Part shown: in pieces, positions 12,201 to 20,595 of the stretch
How the letters are laid out: every line of letters begins with the position of its first letter
Position numbering within the stretch: the stretch's first letter is position 1
DNA from: Xenopus tropicalis
Lineage: Eukaryota > Chordata > Amphibia > Anura > Pipidae
Assembly: GCF_000004195.4 (NCBI RefSeq)
Contig: NC_030677.2
Coordinates: forward strand, 103,266,329-103,330,328
Length of the DNA stretch: 64,000 bases
Direction of reading: 5' to 3'
The notes under the pieces: generated by a model
Told to the model about the DNA's origin: nothing
The model's database searches: none
What the model saw: the letters and a program-made list of their open reading frames with translations, nothing else
Position numbers and translations under genes: made by a program

Positions 12201-12531
12201 CCCCAGTAAAAGTAGCTTTCAGATAAGACAAAAAAGCACAGGGATCCTCCAAAAAACTGGCCTTTTCAGCAATGCACCATTCCGCCCATACACGAGCATC
12301 TCCCTCTAGGAGATAACGAGCTATAAGTCTACTCCTTAAAGGATTAGTGGCTTGTACAAAAAATGGAGCAGAACTTAAGGCTTTACATGATAGCAGAAAG
12401 GCAGAAAAAGAATCTTCCTCACCTTTGTATTTCTTGAGGGTAGAGAGCCAAGGAGCAGTAGAGAGTTGTAGTTCAACATCACAGAACATGGAGGAGTTAC
12501 CGGCAGGCTCCATTTTGTATGGCTTGGTCAT
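9145..12531 (-). CDS. Gag-like protein fused to a giant proline-rich repeat domain
   Basis: About 1,128 codons are open from the ATG at 12531, two bases inside the 5' LTR; MEPAGNSS at 12513 is an alternative start. Residues about 20-112 resemble Ty3/gypsy or RTL/LDOC1-type gag (PLRSRLIARYLLEG, then ARVWAEW and FLSYLKATF). An acidic stretch follows (DEELDCEDDYTDFSDYEDWE). Some 800 residues of tandem repeats come next: SAPVPAPRKL, PVPASAVQS, PVPAPVSAIQ, SSAVAPDPGV and PDDPLASASV types. The tail passes through the polypurine tract (LKGGVMSG) and stops inside the 3' LTR. I see no zinc knuckle, protease or polymerase. Family knowledge suggests the head forms capsid-like particles. The role of the repeat body is unknown. 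The tail may be the remnant end of a deleted pol frame. The frame could be opened further upstream to 12738 within the LTR, but that lies outside a likely start context. Confidence 0.8.
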   Translation of the reverse strand: MTKPYKMEPAGNSSMFCDVELQLSTAPWLSTLKKYKGEEDSFSAFLLSCKALSSAPFFVQATNPLRSRLIARYLLEGDARVWAEWCIAEKASFLEDPCAFLSYLKATFTGDLFPVTSDSFSSSATVTAGSVKPFPFTPSVPRYSQLVELNILNIHQPTVPSYYDFYDEELDCEDDYTDFSDYEDWEDVDTDEDEIQTAIKPMSVHLPSVQSVTAPLSALAVPQSDIKPVTIFKSLRPEPQFVSLSIKNQSLTQVPAAKLPVSAPGPAAQPSVPAHLPIFLVPALRRLGPLPAFPRIGSLPVLGQPSSEPSSAPMPVLQSPAPASVPVPQQQRPCPASASVPELQPSASVPELQPSAPVPAPRKLSAPVPAPRKLTAPVPVSAPVPVSAPVPVSAPVPAPRKLSAPVPAPRKLSAPVTAPRKLLLSALAPAVNLPVPASAVQSPVPASAVQSPVPASAVQSPVPASAVQSPVPASAVQSPVPASAVQSPVPASAVQSPVPASAVQSPVPAIQPVPAPVSAIQPVPAPVSAIQPVPVPVSAIQPVPAPVSAIQPVPAPVSAIQPVPAPVSAIQPVPVPVSAIQPVPVPVSAIQPVPVPVSAIQPVPVPVSATQPVPAPRRLPPPVPAVRSVPAPSLVSVLQPSAPASVPVLQPSAPEPVLQPSVPAPVPVVLPVIAPVPVVLPAPMSAVVAAPASVPAVVPVLASVPMLLPAASEDKIASGPTFPATRSGGSVVTDTASSVAGSGGLVASLGISLPPVVGVYDGASPVMGVYDGPPPVMGVFDGASPVMGVLCGVSSAVAPDPGVSSAVAPDPGVSSAVAPDPGVSSAVAPDPGVSSAVAPDPGVSSAVALDSGNFSVLNPDLGGLPCVNDPLASAPDSGDTPVLAPGFGDPLASASDDPLIPASVPDDPLASAPDSGDTPVLAPGFGDPLIPASVPDDPLASASVPDDPLASASVPDDPLASASVPDDPLASASVPDDPLASASVPDDPLASASVPDDPLASTSDDPLIPASVPDDPLALASDPGYFQFFAVLLFLVSLDLKLLDIFWTANLKDIFGRKMFKICPPDPGIAQWSILKGGVMSGSAGFEHHLGCSWRHAFASVATGGISVCLFLLLSPTFCLLPFLRPPH
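9294..9310 (-). other. Polypurine tract
   Basis: Read on minus, a run of eight G residues preceded by CAA and followed by TAA stands immediately before the 3' LTR. This is the expected position of the plus-strand DNA primer and it fixes the element's orientation. Confidence 0.75.
9480..9935. repeat. 30-bp minisatellite, about 14 units
   Basis: Units of the form GGTCGTCAGGAACAGAAGCC plus GAAGCCAGGG are repeated with small variants. On minus each encodes PDDPLASASV or a near variant. Unit length is a multiple of three, so copy-number changes keep the frame. Confidence 0.9.
9989..10160. repeat. 30-bp minisatellite, about 6 units
   Basis: Near-identical units of GAGACGCCAGGGTCAGGAGC plus CACAGCGGAT encode SSAVAPDPGV on minus. 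The units are more homogeneous than those at 9480, suggesting recent expansion. Four looser ~30-bp units (CCCATTACAGGTGAAGCACC type) follow at 10168-10272. Confidence 0.9.
10720..11008. repeat. 30-bp minisatellite, about 10 units
   Basis: Units read GGCAGACACCGGAACAGGCA plus CTGGCTGGAT. One site alternates A/G (GGAACA or GGAGCA), which on minus toggles the residue in PVPVPVSAIQ versus PVPAPVSAIQ. Confidence 0.9.
11009..11232. repeat. 27-bp minisatellite, about 8 units
   Basis: Units read GCAGGAACCGGAGACTGGAC plus TGCGGAT and encode SPVPASAVQ on minus. They are nearly identical to one another. Confidence 0.9.
11258..11475. repeat. Interleaved 30-bp and 18-bp minisatellite
   Basis: Thirty-base units with AGCTTTCGGGGAGCCGGCAC (SAPVPAPRKL on minus) flank a short run of 18-base units GGAGACTGGCACAGGAGC (APVPVS on minus). 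Confidence 0.85.
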
Positions 12532-12533
12532 TC

Positions 12534-13171
12534 TGTCACGATCTCCCTGAGGAGACGCCGTGGAGTACCAGGAAGGTGGGAGCCTGAAGACGGGGTAACC
12601 CGGAGTGTAGCCATAGATCACAGAACTGGTGTCTGAGGCCATGTTGGAAGTGAAGAACTTTAATAAACTAGTGATGTAACAGAACACACAATGGATATAC
12701 ACAGAATATATATCACGGCAGGCAGAGGCAGAATCCAAAAACAGGCAAAAGGTCAGGGCAAGCGGCAGTCAAACGAAGTAAAGGACAGGCCAAGGTCAAA
12801 ACCGGGAAATCAAGGTAGAACAAGGAAGGGCTCAGGAACAAGGCAGAAGGCAGGATCAGGACACGGAACTGGAGCTTGGAACCAGCGAGAAACAAGGACA
12901 CAGACACAGGAACAGGGAACATGGAGGCAGGGTCACGAGAGACAATTAATGACCAAGCAAGGGGCAATGGTCAGGGAAAAGCTTATAAAGGGAGAAGATT
13001 AGAAGATGGGAAACACATGAGGTTAATGAGGTGGGCGGAGGAAAGGGAGCAGACAGAAAGTAGGAGACAAGAGCAGAAACAGACAGACCGAAATGCCTCC
13101 AGTGGCTACAGAGGCAAATGCATGCCGCCAGGAACACCCCAAGTGGTGTTCGAATCCCGCTGATCCTGACA
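12534..13171 (-). repeat. 5' LTR
   Basis: Same length as the 3' LTR. It holds the promoter for the minus-strand transcript and is followed, on minus, by the gag-like start after only two bases. Confidence 0.92.
12982..12989 (-). promoter_or_regulatory. TATA box of the 5' LTR
   Basis: On minus the LTR reads CCCTTTATAAGCTTTTCC. It is the only TATA-like match I noticed in the LTR. Transcription would start roughly 25-30 bases downstream, near 12950. The same sequence is present in the other LTR at 9104-9111. Confidence 0.6.
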
Positions 13172-13176
13172 AGAGG

Positions 13177-15410
13177 CTTGTAGAGATGCTACAAGAAGTG
13201 GATGTGATTGTACTGTTTATTATATTGGAAAGTTTGTATCATAGTAGCTGTGGATAAAAATAATACATTCAACTTCAAGTTCTATCTTTTGTCCTAGCAA
13301 AACCTACCTATCTTCTAGTTGATTGCTTGTATAATGCATACAAGGGGTATGGCCAAAAAATTTAGGACTGCATGATTGTATTTGTGGGGGGCACATATAA
13401 ATAACTTGTATGGAGCCCTAAAGTTTCCAATGGCAGCCCTGCAGGTACCTTTAGGGCAGGCCCTCTGTTTTCCAGAGACTTAGTGCATCACCCAGAGGGC
13501 CCTCAAGATCCAGAATCAACATTATTTCACAATGGAAGAAGAAGAGGGTGGGGTTGCATGGCACTGTAAGCCCAAGGGGGATTGGGATATTTTTTGTACC
13601 AACCATTGGGCTAATGGCACACAAGTAAATTTGTGCCCGCAGCTAAATCTGCATTAATTGCAAGGAGATTTCAGAAAATGAATCGCTGTGTATTCTGCGC
13701 ATTCAGCTGTATTTATCTTCAACTGGCTTTCAGGTGTGCCAACTTTTTAGTTTATTTCCTGCTTGTAATATAAGTATGCTGAGAAAAGTTTGACAACTGC
13801 AGCCCAAAATAACAGCCCTGTTGTTAACTTATGTTCCGGTGTGCAGAACACCTGTTTGTCCATAGAACCAGCACCTTTTGTTGAAGGAACAGCCACTTCA
13901 CAAGCTAAAACAGCAATATACAAGAGATGAATATGCTTCCTTTTTATGGATACACCCATCTGCCAAAGGTTTGAAACCTTTTTTTCACTTTACCAAAATG
14001 ATTCAGATGCAAGTTCTGAAAATTCAGTAACTGAATTTTTTTTTAGAAGTACATTCTCTACTTGTCTACACTTTGCTTGGCGGTATATTGCAGAAGCTGT
14101 AAGCAAAAGTAAAATAAAGTATTGCACCCTTTTTGCTGGAAATTATATTCTAACTGCTGGAGAACTGGAATTAGTTCACCTTGTGCACAACCAAGTACAT
14201 GGAACCCAAGTTATAGGGGTAGGAGTAGAGGCTGTTCTGCTACCTAGATGACAGAACCACCCCCCACTCCCCAGATTACCTTTTTACTGGCTGCAGGGAA
14301 GTGAGGGGTTACACTCAGGCCTGGACTGGTATTTAAAATACACCCTGGCATTTTCAGCTCAAACAGCCCCCCACAAGTCCATTTAATAGTCAGTGTCTAT
14401 GGCATCTTACAGCAGCCCCTCTGGCTTTTGCCAGAATCCACATATTGCCAGTCTGGGCTGGGTTTCACGCCATTATATTAGAAGAGTAAGAAAAGACATT
14501 TGCTTTTTAAAAATACCTGTGCTGTATGGGAGTGCAGGTAGCATGTCCTTTGGTGGCTTTTTGCTGCACCTTTATTTGTGTGGGTTTCTCACCTCGCCTC
14601 ATTTCAGAAATGCTCCTGAATAGAGGTGATTCCCCAGAAGTGTTTCACTGGCTAAGTGTGTGAGTACTATTGTATTGGTAGTGATTCATGATGCTGACTG
14701 GACTGTCATTAAAATCCAAGCCTGAGTTAGGCATATTAGGGTAGACAGGTGCAACTTGATGGGTGAGGCACAATTCAGTGTAAAAAATCTGCACTTTTCC
14801 CACCACTCCCTCTGACCATCTCTGTAAATAGAACTTGGGATGCAAGAACAACAACAAATAATGGGCGGATGGTATGGCACAGAGCAGCAGAGGTAGACAG
14901 TGTGGAGGGGTTTTTGATGGTTCTGGGTACCTGTATTTGTTGAAACCTGTATTTGTTAAGCAGATTTGTTGAAATCTGGTTAAACTGCAATGATATATGT
15001 TAATTGCCTTGATATTTAAAAAAATCATTTGCTGATGCCCAGTGTATTTTTGTCCTGAGTTTACAGTAAGCTGTTACTACTATCACCAATTTAAAGTAAA
15101 ACGTATAAAATTAGCAGTAATATATAAATAAATATATATATTTGTACAATTTCTCCACTCAAAAACATACCGTAAAACCAGAGCAAATGGGAAAATAGAA
15201 ACTGTGCTCACTTTCTAGTGAGAATTATCCTACAAAAGCTCTCTGGATCACCATAATATATAGTAAATAAGGAGCCCGCTCAAACCTCCCCAGAATTCCA
15301 AGCAAGAATAAATGGTTGAGAAATACTGGACTGTCCATATAATAGTTTTAATAAACAAACTAAATGATAAAGGCAATACATGATGAGGGCTTCATTATTT
15401 AAGACACCAT
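13177..15410. other. Intergenic DNA with one repeat fragment
   Basis: A block at 14323-14465 (GGCCTGGACTGGTATTT to TTGCCAGTCTGGGCTGGG, with ATGGCATCTTACAGCAGCCC) recurs diverged at 27395-27515, so it is an interspersed repeat. The open frame at 13946-14251 has no support as a gene. Confidence 0.45.
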
Positions 15411-16093
15411 GGGCTCGATTCACTAAAGTCCGAAATAAGGAGTGCTATTTAATATTTTTCACTCGATTCACTAAAAGGACACTTGCAGAGCGCAATATAT
15501 TATGCACGTAACCATTACTTTCTGAAAACCACCATTTCCCTGAAAACTGGAGGATGCATCACTCTAGGGCCAACATATACTTGAAAAAATACGACTGCAA
15601 AGTCCATGTTGTGTTGCCAATAGCTCACGAACCACAATTTTCTTTAAGTACCGCCTGCCCCAAGTAGGGTTAATATTCACACAGATTAACACGATATTTT
15701 GCACGTTTAACGCTTCATATGTGTTTGTGAATCATGCGTTAGTACTATTTCTATTCGCTAATTAACGCAATGCATTTTTTTTGTGCATGCGATATGCGGA
15801 TTAACACATGCGAAATGACTTTGATGAATCGGTACTTAATTATCGCATGCTTTTTAATGAAAAAAACTATGCGATAAGCGTTATTGACCTTTAGTGAATC
15901 GGCCCCTATAACGCTTGTCGCATAGTTTTTTTCATTAAAATATGTCATCGTAAGATAAATAACGCCAAGAACATCGCTTCTTAATTATGACAAGTGTCCT
16001 TTTAGTGAATCGAGCGAAAAATAAGAAGTGATAAGATTTTTAACGCATGCTATAAATAGCACTCCTTATTTCGGACTTTAGTGAATCGGGCCC
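15411..16093. mobile_element. Long-TIR MITE with GATTCACTAAAG ends
   Basis: The first 41 bases (GGGCTCGATTCACTAAAGTC onward) match the inverted last 41 with one difference. Inner CGATTCACTAAAAGGACAC and its inverse repeat the motif, giving a nested fold-back. The ends resemble the relict Harbinger end at 34229 (GTTGACTCACTAAAGTGCG) and the inner end at 42618. The interior is non-coding. A clean target duplication was not identified. Confidence 0.8.
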
Positions 16094-16961
16094 TGTATTT
16101 CTTGTTTGTAAAGGGTCAAAGTTGTGGTTGAGGGGGTTGGGATGATTTAAAAGAGGGGTTTAAAGGAATGTTGATGGAAAATCTAGTGTAAGGCAGGGCT
16201 TTTAAGAGATAGAGAGACAAGGCAGAAAAGACTTCCAAACTGACAGGTTAAACCTGGGGGGGAAATGCATTACAACAAAGCGAAAGAAAATTGGTTAAAA
16301 GAAAGAATGACAGATATTCTAAACTTCAAAGGATTACAGGGAAGAACTAAAAGAGCTGGAATCCCCTTTTTAAAATGTTATGTAATTATTAACACATTTG
16401 TGTATCCAGGTGCATTCAAAATCACGCCGACACAATGCTGTAACACAGTGTTTTACATTGCCTGTCCTTTAATCCTTTTAGTGCCAGCAGCTCTTTCTCC
16501 TGACATGCCGAGTGTTGCCATGTAAACTTTTAACACAACACAGATCGACCAGCAGTAAAGTCAACACTAGATTCAGCTTCTGTGCCACTAAAAGGGCTAA
16601 ACCTTTAAAGTACATTTAGCATTATGTAGACAATGACATACAATTTGTAACATCAATGTTTTAGGCCCTGCACCCCTGCCAGGCATTTCAAATGATGCAA
16701 AAAGAGAACTGTTTTGCATTTGGATTTCAGCATATAAAAATGGTATTTAATTATACTTTTTGAAAGTACAGATTGCAGTGATATATTAGGGGTTTCTGTG
16801 TTGTGTGGGACACAAGAACAAATTTTGTTCTACTTGAACTGACTTTCAGTTATTTCTGTCCTGTCACTGTAAGAATTATTTCTTTGCAGAGAAAGTAATC
16901 TTCAGCCATCTTTTATCTGTTGCCTGAACAAAGTGACAGGTGAACTGTGCTCCATGGAGCC
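16094..16961. other. Intergenic DNA, nothing recognised
   Basis: AT-rich, with an 86-codon open frame at 16265 that has no features of a real gene. Confidence 0.4.
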
Positions 16962-16964
16962 TAA

Positions 16965-17313
16965 AGGTGGCCATACACGGGCCGACTATAGCTGCCGATA
17001 TCGGTCCCTTGGACCGATTCGGCAGCTAATCGGCCCGTGTATGGGCAGGGCAGAGCGGCCTGGCCGACCGATATCTGGCCTGAAATTGGCCAGATCTCGA
17101 TCGGCCAGGTTAGAAAATCCAGTCGGATCGGGGACCGCATCGGCTCGTTGATGCGGTCCCCGATCCAACTGCCCCATTGCCGCCCACATAATTATTTTTT
17201 TTTTTACCTAAATGCTCCCCGATATCGCCCACCCGTAGGTGGGGATATCGGGGGAAGATCCGCTCGCTTGGCGACATCGCCAAGCGAGCGGATCTGCTCG
17301 TGTATGGCCACCT
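16965..17313. mobile_element. MITE with AGGTGGCCATACACG inverted ends
   Basis: Perfect 15-base terminal inverted repeats, AGGTGGCCATACACG and CGTGTATGGCCACCT, with TAA on both sides. The interior is strongly self-complementary in blocks (CCGATATCGG, GATCCGCTCGCTTGGCGA and its inverse) and relatively GC-rich. Related copies are at 17317, 59381, 30575 and 1785. The 3-base duplication fits PIF/Harbinger, but the class is an inference. Confidence 0.8.
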
Positions 17314-17316
17314 TAA

Positions 17317-17470
17317 AGGTGGCAATACAGGGGCAGATTTTAGCTGCCAATTGGGGTCATTCAGACCAATTCAGCAGCTTATCTGCCCATGTATGGGCAC
17401 CTAAAATTGGGCAGATCTCCATCGGGCAGGTTTGATTTCAGAATCAGGGACTACATCGGCTTGTAGTGCT
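17317..17470. mobile_element. Second, diverged copy of the same MITE, truncated
   Basis: Begins AGGTGGCAATACAGGGGC immediately after the shared TAA and follows the layout of the first copy (GACCAATTCAGCAGC, GGGCAGATCTCCATCGG), then decays. The two copies stand head to tail, sharing one target triplet. Confidence 0.65.
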
Positions 17471-17746
17471 ATGTGGGCTGTGCCTAATATCATACACAGG
17501 CATGACCTTCCCCCCCCCAAAAAAACAAGTATTAAATAAAAAATCTGCTTTCTAAAAATAAGTTATTTTTAAATTGGGTTACTGCCCAGGTGCAAACCCA
17601 ATGATGGTAAGTGAGCCTCAAAAAGGTTAGGGTGCTCCCCAAGAAACTGTGTACTTGATAAAGTAAAAAAAAAAAAAGTATGCTAAAGATATCCACGTTT
17701 CTGTTGGAATCCACGATTTTGATTATCTTTCTCATTTGTAATACCA

Positions 17747-18533
17747 AGTGGTATCTTCAAGTTAACTTTTAATATGTTATAGAAAGTTCTACAACTAGCA
17801 ACTTTGGGGGTGATCAATGACCCCCACTGGCCAAAACTATGTGCTATGTGAGGTTACAGTTTTATTGCTATTGTTACTTTTATTCGCTTATCTTCCAATT
17901 CAGTCCTTAACCTATTCATATGCCAGTCTGTCATTTAAAGGAACAGTAACACCAAAAAATGAAAGTGTATAAAAGTAACTAAAATATAATGTGCTGCTGC
18001 CCTGCACTGGTAAAAGTTGTGTGTTTACTTCAGAAAGTCTACTATAATTTATATAAATAAGCTGCTATGTAGCCATGGAGGCAGCCATTCAAAGGAGAAA
18101 AGGCACAGGCACATAGCAGATAACAGATAAAACACTATTGTATTCTACAGAACTTATCTGTTATCTGCTATGTAACCTGTGCCTTTTCTCCTTTATTCCA
18201 GCTTGAATGGCTGCCCCCGTGGCTACACAGCAGCTTATTATATAAATTATAGTAGTGTTACTGTAGCAAACACACCAGTTTTACCAGTGCAGGGCAACAG
18301 TGCATTATATTTTTATTACTTTAAAGCTCTTTCATTTTTTAGTGTTACTGTTCCTTTAAACCACTAAAATAAGACCCTAGCAACCAGATAGCTGCTGAAA
18401 TGCCAAACTGGAGTGCTGCTGAACAAAAAGCTTAACTAAAAAACCACAATGATAACAAATGAAGACCAAGTGCAAATTGTCTCAGAATATCTCTACACAG
18501 TACTGTTAATTTAAAGGTAACCGACCCCTTTAA
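17747..18533. mobile_element. T2-type MITE interrupted by another T2 MITE
   Basis: Aligns by eye with the full copy at 61569-62037: AAGTTAACTTTTAATATG on the left, CAATGACCCCCACTGGCC, then after a gap CCTAGCAACCAGATAGCTGC and GCAAATTGTCTCAGAATA. It ends GACCCCTTTAA. The gap is filled by the element at 17934-18360. Confidence 0.7.
17934..18360. mobile_element. T2-type MITE, TTTAAAGGAACAGTAACAC ends
   Basis: Termini TTTAAAGGAACAGTAACAC and GTGTTACTGTTCCTTTAAA are inverted. The interior is a long fold-back: CATAGCAGATAACAGATAA is inverted as TTATCTGTTATCTGCTATG. No coding capacity. TTAAAGG ends mark the T2 class of frog MITEs. Confidence 0.85.
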
Positions 18534-19089
18534 TGTACAGTAGTAGGATACATCATTTCATTAATGGAGGTTTGTAGGTTTATGAATGGGTGTGCCTTTT
18601 ACTGTAAATCTTGCATGTTTACACTGTGGCTGTAGGCCCTTCAGTTGGAGAAAAGTAAAAATAGCAGAGTTTAACTGTAAAGAAAGAATTCTAAGTCAGC
18701 AAATGATCTAGTTCCAACCGGGAGGTATAGAAACTCATAATTACGCAAAAGGGATGTCTGGGGAGTGTGCTATTTTGGAACAAGACAAAGCCAAGAAACA
18801 GACAGTATAATTATGTTTGAAAACTTTAACAAAACAATGAAACACCCTTAGAAAATGCAATTTGATAGAGGTCACACCATGCAAATTAATTTAATTATTA
18901 TATAAATATGCTATATAGTTGAATATAATTGTGTACTAATGTGTGTTCTGTAATCAAGCCCAGATCTGTGTACAGGCCACATAGGCTTTAGGGTTGAAAA
19001 GGGCAGAATACTCCGTGATAGTCCAAAAGTCACATGGAAGAGTGTGTGGGGGATTCAAACAGCTGTCCATTCCTCAATGTAGCTCTCTT

Positions 19090-19330
19090 ATTAGCTGTAC
19101 ACGTATGTGTGGGTTTCCTCCTGGTACTCTGTTTTCCTCCCACACACAAAAAAAAACATACAGGCAGGTTAATTGGCTTCTGATTAAATTGACCATAGCG
19201 TGTATGAATGTGGTAGATACCTTAGACTGTAAGCTCCTCTGGGGCAGGGACTAATGTAAATGATGTAGAATCTCTGTCAAAGTGCTACGGATATGTGTGG
19301 CATTATATAAGTAACAGGAAATAAATGATT
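19090..19330 (+). repeat. Interspersed retroposon with AATAAATG tail
   Basis: Contains CATACAGGCAGGTTAATTGG, GACTGTAAGCTCCTCTGGGG and a tail GGAAATAAATGA. A diverged copy is at 52540-52665 (GGGGCAGAGAATGATGAA, CGCCATATAAATAAGAAG). I recognise the sequence as a common vertebrate interspersed repeat but not its family name. Confidence 0.5.
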
Positions 19331-19546
19331 ATACCTCTTTTTTACTGTAATAATGAACATCTGCACTGCTTTGTTGATTGGTTAACATTTACACTGTCAA
19401 TCTGGTAATTGGTTTTACTAAGGAGTTAGGTCACATTTGCATGCAACTGTGGATTCCTTTAACTTCTAGTATATTTATTTCAAGAACTGTGCCTTTAAAA
19501 TATCTGCTAAGGAATAAACAACTCAGATCTTACACCAAATGTTCCA

Positions 19547-19560
19547 GTGCCCTCTAGTGG
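19547..19560 (-). promoter_or_regulatory. Candidate CTCF site
   Basis: On minus it reads CCACTAGAGGGCAC, a full match to the published CTCF core CCASYAGRKGGCRS. Occupancy is inferred only from the motif. Confidence 0.4.
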
Positions 19561-20282
19561 TGAGAGTGTAGAGTTCCAGTAGAATTCATTTTAAATTTAG
19601 AATTAAACACAGGGGCCCTGCTGCTATGAGGTGAGACAAGAAACTTGCCTCAGTTAGTAGCGCCCCACAATTTTCCGTGGGAGACAAGAAGCCGCTCTTG
19701 GTAACTTTAGGAGTTGAAATTTCAGTTTTCCCAAATTCCAGCCTCAAGGCAGATGCCATGGATGACAGATAAATGCAAATAATTAGAGCTTTTGTATAAA
19801 TAATACTATATTTGCACTGAGAGCAGAAACCTTAGCATAGAGACGTAAACAAACAATATTACCCAGTTTAAATAAAATAACAAACAGACACTTTATATTT
19901 TCAGGTATAATGTTTAGTTTGCATTACCATTTAAATGCAATGTAACCTGCTTCTGAGCTTATTATCTGAAAAAAAAAAATCATACCCCTTCCAAAATCAA
20001 GAAAAACTAGATATTACTGGAGAACTCTTTCAGTTCCGTTGGTAATATAGCAAAAGGTCCAAGGTTTGCTACAGGTCTACTTGCACAAATCAGTAAGTAG
20101 CATTTAAAGGTCACCTGTTAAAAATCCAACATCTTATTGGTTTGTGCATGTTATTGCATATGTGGGTTGGACTACATCCTAGGATTCCTTTGCCTACAAA
20201 TGTAATATATTGCATTGTACTCTAAGGCTGTCGAGACCCAAATTTCTAATTTTAAGGTAGCAGTGGGTAATTTTACCTGTAA

Positions 20283-20592
20283 GGGCAGTGGCAGACAGGG
20301 AGATTAGTCACCCTGAGACATATCTTCATTGCCAGGGGCGACTAATCTCACTGAAATGCCATCCTTTCGGCAAAGTGTAAATCACCGGTGGGATGGCATA
20401 CGTGCCGCTACGATTTCCCTAAGTAGCCCGAAGATTCCTCTCAAGGCAACTTTGGGAAATCGTAGCAACGCGTATGCCATCCCCACCGGCGATTTACATT
20501 CTTGCCGGTGGGATGACATTGCGGGGAGATTAGTCGCACAGGGCAACAAAGATTTGTCGCGGGGCAACTCATCTCCCCGTCTGCCACTGCCC
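20283..20592. mobile_element. Harbinger-like MITE, GGGCAGTGGCAGAC ends
   Basis: Inverted termini GGGCAGTGGCAGAC and GTCTGCCACTGCCC are flanked on both sides by TAA (20280-20282 and 20593-20595). Internal inverted blocks include GATGGCATACGTGCCGCTAC with GTAGCAACGCGTATGCCATC. Confidence 0.85.
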
Positions 20593-20595
20593 TAA

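Larger units (their letters stand above)
8656..13171 (-). mobile_element. Young non-autonomous Ty3/gypsy-like LTR retrotransposon
   Basis: Two 638-bp direct repeats bound the element, each opening TGTCACG and closing CCTGACA as read on plus. AGAGG stands on both sides (8651-8655 and 13172-13176), a 5-bp target duplication. The sense strand is minus: a polypurine tract lies inside the left LTR and a gag-like start lies just inside the right LTR. The LTRs differ at two positions by my alignment (8678 T versus 12556 C; 8981 T versus 12859 G), which implies a recent insertion. The 3.2-kb interior has one long open frame and no protease, reverse transcriptase, RNase H or integrase that I can see. 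It would depend on enzymes from another element. Confidence 0.93.

Noticed and set aside
13946..14251. 101-codon plus-strand frame
   Set aside because: Composition and context look non-coding; runs of Phe/Thr come from AT-rich sequence.
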